From positions 932,237-996,236 of the forward strand of contig QANY01013337.1 in the NCBI GenBank assembly GCA_003255025.1: a stretch of 64,000 bases of DNA, read 5' to 3'. Both the position numbers and the translations under genes were made by a program. Source of the DNA: Datisca glomerata (taxonomy: Eukaryota; Streptophyta; Magnoliopsida; Cucurbitales; Datiscaceae). The notes under the pieces are model-generated. The model was not told the DNA's origin. It made no database searches and saw only the letters and a list, made by a program, of their open reading frames with translations. This document shows positions 58,945 to 64,000 of this stretch, in pieces. How positions within the stretch are numbered: position 1 is the stretch's first letter; each line of letters opens with the position of its first letter.

Positions 58945-61170
58945 ATTTAACTTAACACGATATATTATTGAAATGAAATAAAAAAATCCATGAAAGAAAT
59001 CATAAGGAAAAAAATCAGTAGAACCTAAAGGAATGTATGTTACAAACATTATCAAAAATAAAAGAAAAATAAAAATTCGAAGCATTCCACCACCAAGTTG
59101 GAGTAACTAAAATAGAAGCTCTGAATGCCAAGCAATCTGGAACCCGGTTACTCTTCCGATAAATATGAGTGACAACAAGGTTCATCTAATCGATTAAATT
59201 TAAACATATATCCCTAGCAGTACGCCACCGCCAAGAGGCCTTTTGAGATCTAGAACGAAAATGACCACCACATAAACAGAATCACTTTCCAACCATAAAT
59301 TTTGTCATCCAAAGGTCGAAGCGCAAACAATCATATGGATAGCACCTGTCAGTTCAGCCTCGAAAGTAAAACATACTCCAAGATGATTAGCGTAGCAGCA
59401 ATTACCAAATCATCTAGAGGTTTTGAAAACGCATTCACAACCTGTAAGCCCAGGACTACCAAAAGCCACTCCATCTGTATTCACCTTAATCCAACCTGAT
59501 TAGGAGGATGTCAAAAAATTTCCAAGATACGCGAGATTCTAGAAGGAAGAATCGAAACATAAAGCTGCTGAAGTGTCAAAAGCTCCTCAATTGAACTCCA
59601 CATCGTGTCAATCTTAAAAGAATATGCTTCACGAATTGAACGCCAAAGTATAGCAAGTGCTTCAGCAAAGATAGTTTTTCTACTTCAAATGTGGCTCAAT
59701 TATGAAGGAACCACACCACCCAAAAGATAGTAATAATGGCAGTCTGTCATATAGCCTTCAATTTTGTACTTAGAGATACATTCATCACCGCTTATCAAAG
59801 ATCTAAGAAAGTAACGTCAAGCTTGATATCTTTCTTAAAAATACTCGACACGGCATTCCATATTCCATGAGAAAAAGGACATTCTATAAAGAATCAATAG
59901 GCATCTTTCCATGAAACAAACGTCAACGGATGATAGATCGAGAGGGTGGAATGAAAGGCTTCCAAATATGCTTACCCCAACTAACAGAATTTCAGCCTCA
60001 GTAAGAGGGCATAGGCAGCTTTAGAAGAAACAACACCATCCAAGGAACATGTCTAAACTAACGAGTCTATATCAGAGCTAACTACCATTCCTGCAATCTC
60101 AGAAGTCAGTGTTGGATGAGAAGAACGAAAGAACATAGGGAGATACCAACCCCCTCAATCACTGTGCACATCTCTCACAAAGGACTTCAAATGAGGATTT
60201 AAAAATGATGATCATCAACCAAATCAATCAACGAAGTTCCCAACCAGTTTTTTATCCAAAAGTGAACCTTATAATGGCCACCACCTAGACTCAAGCATCA
60301 AATAAGTATAATGATATTTTTGGCCAGGCCAGATAGAAGAAGAAATATACCATGACTCTGGTTGGTGATCTTGTGAATTAACGGGCATGAAGATTAGTGA
60401 AAACTATAGAGTCCTCAGTCAAGAATCTCTAAGTGAGTTTTTTCAACATTGCCTTGTTAAAATGTGGAGGTCATTGATGCCAAGACCATCTTCCTCTTTA
60501 AGTTCGAAACAACACTTTCAAGCTACTGGAATAGACAATACCAACTGAACCTGTCCAAAAGAAATTTCTAATAGTAGTATTTAAATCCTTCAAAATAGAA
60601 GAAGGCCAATGATAAATTTGAAAAGATGCAAAAAAGAACTTTGTAATGAGACAATTTGTATGCCATAGATAAAGTTAAACTCTTCCAAGATTTTAATTTA
60701 ATTTTAATTTTTATTAGTCCAAGGGATCAACCAACAACGTTTAGGCGCACCAGCATAGAGATAAACTCCTAAATAAGTCATAGAATCTCCCCTCTTACAC
60801 ATTCTAGACATCGACAAAAAATCAGTAATTCGAGTCCCCAAGATGCCTACGTTGAAATAAATAGATGATTTATCTCAATTAACCCATTGACCAAAGAGGG
60901 AACCATAAAACTCAAAAGCATCTAAAACCACCTGCGGTTTCTTAGAAGAAGCCTTGTAGAAAATAAGAACATTATCCGTGTAAAGAAAGTGAGTCGGAGT
61001 ATGCATCCCAATCGAAGAAGATATTGAAACCAACGAACCTAAATCTACCAGATGTGAAAGATATTTGCTCAAAAAGTCCTCAGCCAAACAAAAAAGAAGT
61101 GGGGAGAGGGGATCAACCTGCCACACACCTCATGAACATCCAAAATCGGATTAAATGAAAACAAAACATA
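58945..61170 (-). mobile_element. 5'-truncated L1-type LINE, minus strand
   Basis: From high to low coordinates: a reverse transcriptase fragment at 61126-60875 (VDPLSPLLFCLAEDF, then YTDNVLIF, the usual YADD box changed to YTDN so that the second catalytic aspartate is lost), connection and zf-RVT-like sequence at about 60860-60060, and an RNase H domain at about 59510-59040 (NTDGVAFGSPGL, then GNRV-like text). The 3' end abuts the plastid 16S fragment at 58945. It aligns with the copy at 34470-35770. Frameshifted throughout. Confidence 0.82.
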
Positions 61171-61345
61171 GAAAAACGGTAAAATCCAATTAAGGCTCAA
61201 TCTTTTTTTGTCAATAAAATAACTTCACTGTTCATTACTCAAGAGGCAAAATAAATAAGTTGTTTTCCTACAAAAGAGCAGTGTTAGTAAAGGGATGATG
61301 AAAAATGGCAGGTAAATCACTAGAACTACCCTCCCTAGCATGAAG
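61171..61345. other. Spacer between the L1 copy and the right-hand copia LTR
   Basis: AT-rich, with tttttttgtcaataaaata, which resembles a LINE 3' tail in reverse and may be another L1 remnant. Nothing else is recognised. Confidence 0.3.
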
Positions 61346-61885
61346 TGTTGGAAAAATTTAACATGTGGGGTCACACATATAAAATTATATGTGTTATGTT
61401 ATCTTTGAATAAGCTTAATTAAAATGATGTAATTATGAAATTAAAGTTTTAAGGCTTATGTGTATAATTATCGTGAAATTAATGTGTAGATACTGAAATG
61501 ATAATTTTAATTTGTTGAAAGGACAAATTAGAAATATAAAAAATTATTGACTGCATAGTTAATTAAAAAAATTATGGCCCCCAAATTATACAAGCAAGAA
61601 AGTAAATGTATCAATTCAAATGTTTTTTTAGTAGTTATCTATATTACTTGAGGAGAGATCTAAGGGTTTATGTCCATTTGGAAGATGGAATCTATCTTTT
61701 CTCATCGAATCATCCATGGAACCCGATAAATCTTCCTCAATCAAGTTAACCACTTCTTTCTTCTCATTGAAATCAAATGGAATATGTATTTGGGATTCGA
61801 GTTTGATGAAATTTCATAGAATCATGTTGATCTTATGATTTATGGACATAACATGTTTAGTTTGGCATAATTTCAAATCTTATCA
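61346..61885 (+). repeat. 5' LTR of the right-hand copia element
   Basis: Begins TGTTGGAAAAA and ends tcttatca directly before the primer-binding site; about 540 bp, a usual copia LTR length. Its 3' partner is not in the window, so the ends rest on TG...CA termini and position. Confidence 0.65.
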
Positions 61886-61887
61886 AG

Positions 61888-61900
61888 TGGTATCATAACC
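61888..61900 (+). promoter_or_regulatory. Degenerate copia primer-binding site
   Basis: tggtatcataacc lies two bases inside the LTR end; the plant copia consensus is tggtatcagagcc. Two or three positions have changed. Confidence 0.7.
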
Positions 61901-62093
61901 TCCCATTATTTATTTCTTTGAGAGATATTGAATTTATATATTTGGGAAAAATCTAAAATTAGGGTTTTTAAAAATCTTAGAATTTGGAGATTTTGATCTT
62001 ATTAAGTTTATAATGAGAAATTGATATGCAAATTTGATTATAGTGTATGAATTGAATATAGCATGTTTTTTGGCTTAATTTTGCACATACCAC

Positions 62094-62225
62094 AATGCCA
62101 CTTTTGGGCGTTGCAGCGCCAGTGGATGGCAAGGTGCCACCCTTGGGCACTACAGTACATGACGCTGGCAGCGCCATCAGGTACAGGCGGTGCTACAACA
62201 CCACTTCTTGGGCGTTGTAACGCCG
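62094..62225. repeat. GC-rich near-palindromic repeats in the copia leader
   Basis: Three related stretches begin ccacttttgggcg, ccacccttgggca and ccacttcttgggcg and contain near-palindromes such as ggcgttgcagcgcc. They lie in the untranslated leader between the primer-binding site and gag. Confidence 0.65.
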
Positions 62226-62619
62226 CATCAAGTTTAATAAAAAGAATAAAGTAAATTCAATTATTTTGGTATGTCTTTATGGATTTTTATGGTTATCAAA
62301 CATTCTAAATGAGCTAATTGAACATTCCGAATGAGGTAATTTAATTATGATAAACATGTGACAATTATAAGATTTTACGTGTGAATTATAAATCAATCCA
62401 AAGATTTATTATTTGACATGAATTATTGTTAATGTTTTATCATTACAATAAGAGTACCACTTACAGTTAATATCATTGTCCAAAGACTTGCTATTAATTT
62501 TGTGCTAGGTATCTTGAGAAGAGACTTACCAATTATTTAAATTTGATGACTGCTATTGTTGGCTTTTGGTATGAGCATATTTGGTTAATTCTTTTATTCT
62601 GTTTATAACTAATGTGACT

Positions 62620-63740
62620 ATGGAATCTGCCAATCTCAACTACATTCTCATTTTGAATGGGACCAAATTAAAGGATTGGAAAGAGAACATGTTGATTGTT
62701 CGTAGCTGCATGGATATGGACCTTGCACTTAGGACGGACGAAAACTCCTCTTACGGTTGAAAGTTCTTATGATGCTAGGAAGAACTTTGAGAGGTGTTAT
62801 CGCTCAAACTGCATGAGCCTGATGATCATAAAACACGACATTCTGGAGGCATTCAGGGGGCGGTATCCAAAACAAGCACGTTTTTGCAATGTTTGATTTC
62901 CACGAAGTATCAACGCAAATGGAACATAAGGGACTACATTATGGAAATGTCTAATATTGCTTCAAAGCTTAAGGAACTCAAGCTCGAGTTATCAGGTGAT
63001 TGGGACGTACATTTTATATTGATCTCTCTTCCTGCACAATACAATTAGTTTAAAATCAATTATAACTGTCAAAAGGAGAAATGGACTTTTGATGAGCTCA
63101 TTTCATAATGTATGCAAAGGAAGAAAGAATGAAGCATGATAAGACAGAAAGTACTAATTTAGCTAGCACTTCTAAGGGTAAAGACAATAGGAGAAATGAT
63201 GATAAAGAAGCTTCTAAGGGTCCAATAGAAAATAAACAACATAAGGATGATGACGGTTGTTTCTTTTGCGAGATGCCTGGACATGTGAAGAATGACTATA
63301 CTAAATATCACGCATGGTGTGCCAAGAAAAGTATGTCTCTTACTTTAGTCTGTTTTGAGGTAAATTTGGCTTCAGTACCTAGAAACACTTAGTGGTTAGA
63401 TTCCAGTGCCTCTACTCACATAAGTGTTTCTATGTAGGGTTACCTGAGCTACCGAAATTCAAATAATGTTAAAAGATACATCTATGTGGGATATAGAGAA
63501 TCGGTAGAAGAAGATGCTATTGGGCATTATAAGCTGTTATCGAGAACTTGATTTTATTTAGATTTATTGATACTTCTATTGTGCCGTCATTTAGACAGAA
63601 TTTGATTTCTATTTCTAAGCTGGACAAATTAGACTATTGTTGTTCATTTGAAAATAATCAGTTTAGTTTATCAATAAATTCAAATCTGGTTGGAATCCAT
63701 TCTCTTAATGTTTATGATAACATGTGGAATCACGAGGTAC
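62620..63740 (+). pseudogene. Copia gag and protease remnant
   Basis: ATG 62620 starts a frame reading MESANLNYILILNGTKLKDW, typical of copia gag, but a frameshift closes it at about 62760; gag continues in other frames (62696-62896, 62794-63048, 63108-63392). The zinc knuckle near 63260 reads CFFCEMPGHVKNDY, with its last cysteine replaced by tyrosine. The protease-type motif is DSSASTH (about 63398), where DSGA is usual, followed at 63548-63754 by pre-integrase sequence (LISISKLDKL). It cannot encode a working protein. Confidence 0.82.
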
Positions 63741-64000
63741 TAAAAGGAAAATGAAGAAAGAGAATTCATCCACACTTTGGCACAAACGCTTAGGTCATAC
63801 CTCCAAAACGAGAATTTAGAGGCTTGTGTCAGATGCCATTTTAGAATCCCTTATTTTTTTTCAAACCTTAATGTCTGTGTTGAGTGTATAAAGGGAAAAT
63901 AGACTAAGAAAAATAAATTAGGTGCCAATAGAGCAACAAGCGTCATATAATTGATTCATATAGACATTTGTGGGTCGTTCCCTAATGCTTCATGGAATGG
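63741..64000 (+). pseudogene. Copia pre-integrase / integrase start, cut by window edge
   Basis: Fragments read SSTLWHKRLGHTS, CVECIKGK and LIHIDICG, the histidine/cysteine zinc-binding region and the start of the integrase core. In-frame stops are present, and the sequence ends at the window boundary. Confidence 0.8.

Larger units (their letters stand above)
61346..64000 (+). mobile_element. Ty1/copia element, 5' part, running off the right edge
   Basis: A 5' LTR (61346-61885), primer-binding site (61888-61900), leader with GC-rich repeats (62094-62225), gag from ATG 62620, protease and pre-integrase text. The gag and protease sequences differ from those of the composite at 18687-30461, so this is another copia lineage. 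Frameshifts make it inactive. The 3' half is outside the window. Confidence 0.8.

Noticed and set aside
58682..59085. Open frames across the 16S rRNA fragment
   Set aside because: The sequence is rRNA-derived (universal 16S sites present), so the frames are coincidental.

Overview
This is nuclear DNA from a flowering plant, most likely a eudicot. Two intron-containing nuclear genes for plastid proteins, a nuclear tRNA gene and a fragment of plastid 16S rRNA sit in AT-rich sequence packed with plant retrotransposons (Ty1/copia, Ty3/gypsy-type, L1 LINEs). I cannot name the species. Short N gaps lie at 30760-30764, 36908, 42428-42441 and 47032; two of them sit inside homopolymer runs.

Positions 1-41.9 kb are almost entirely transposon territory. 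After a possible tail of an unknown gene (1-129) come: a terminal-inverted-repeat element (about 1176-1924); a complete minus-strand LTR retrotransposon of 4.4 kb with a perfect 5-bp target duplication (3851-8232) and a roughly 85-bp tandem array inside; a gypsy-type solo LTR carrying a GC-rich minisatellite (12431-13752); a broken LINE on the plus strand (about 15000-18292); an 11.8-kb composite Ty1/copia element arranged LTR-internal-LTR-internal-LTR (18687-30461) with an inverted LTR piece inside it; a broken copia gag on the minus strand (about 31960-32370); an L1 3' end (about 34470-35770) cut by another inverted LTR piece (35771-36840); and a (AAT)n microsatellite of about 240 bp (38238-38479).

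The gene-bearing part starts at 41980 with tRNA-Leu(AAG). About 170 bp further on is a 10-exon plus-strand gene (42234-45641) for a 325-residue, probably plastid, membrane-bound FtsH/M41-like metalloprotease with HEAAH and all predicted zinc ligands. Next is a 16-exon minus-strand gene (58225 down to 47876) for DPE1, the plastid 4-alpha-glucanotransferase (disproportionating enzyme) of starch breakdown. Its 586 codons read without interruption, all three catalytic acids are present, one intron appears to be GC-AG, and the promoter/5' leader is tandemly duplicated (58246-58533).

Beyond the DPE1 promoter lie an inverted plastid 16S rRNA fragment (58576-58944), an L1 3' half on the minus strand (about 58945-61170), and the 5' part of a third copia element (LTR 61346-61885, then gag, protease and the start of integrase) running off the right edge. 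The two protein genes look intact and are read towards each other (convergent). Everything else with coding character is a transposon remnant with stops and frameshifts. I saw no convincing new multi-gene system; the most unusual signals are the composite copia element, the palindrome-rich block in its LTRs, the coding-like tandem array in the 4.4-kb element, and the duplicated DPE1 promoter.
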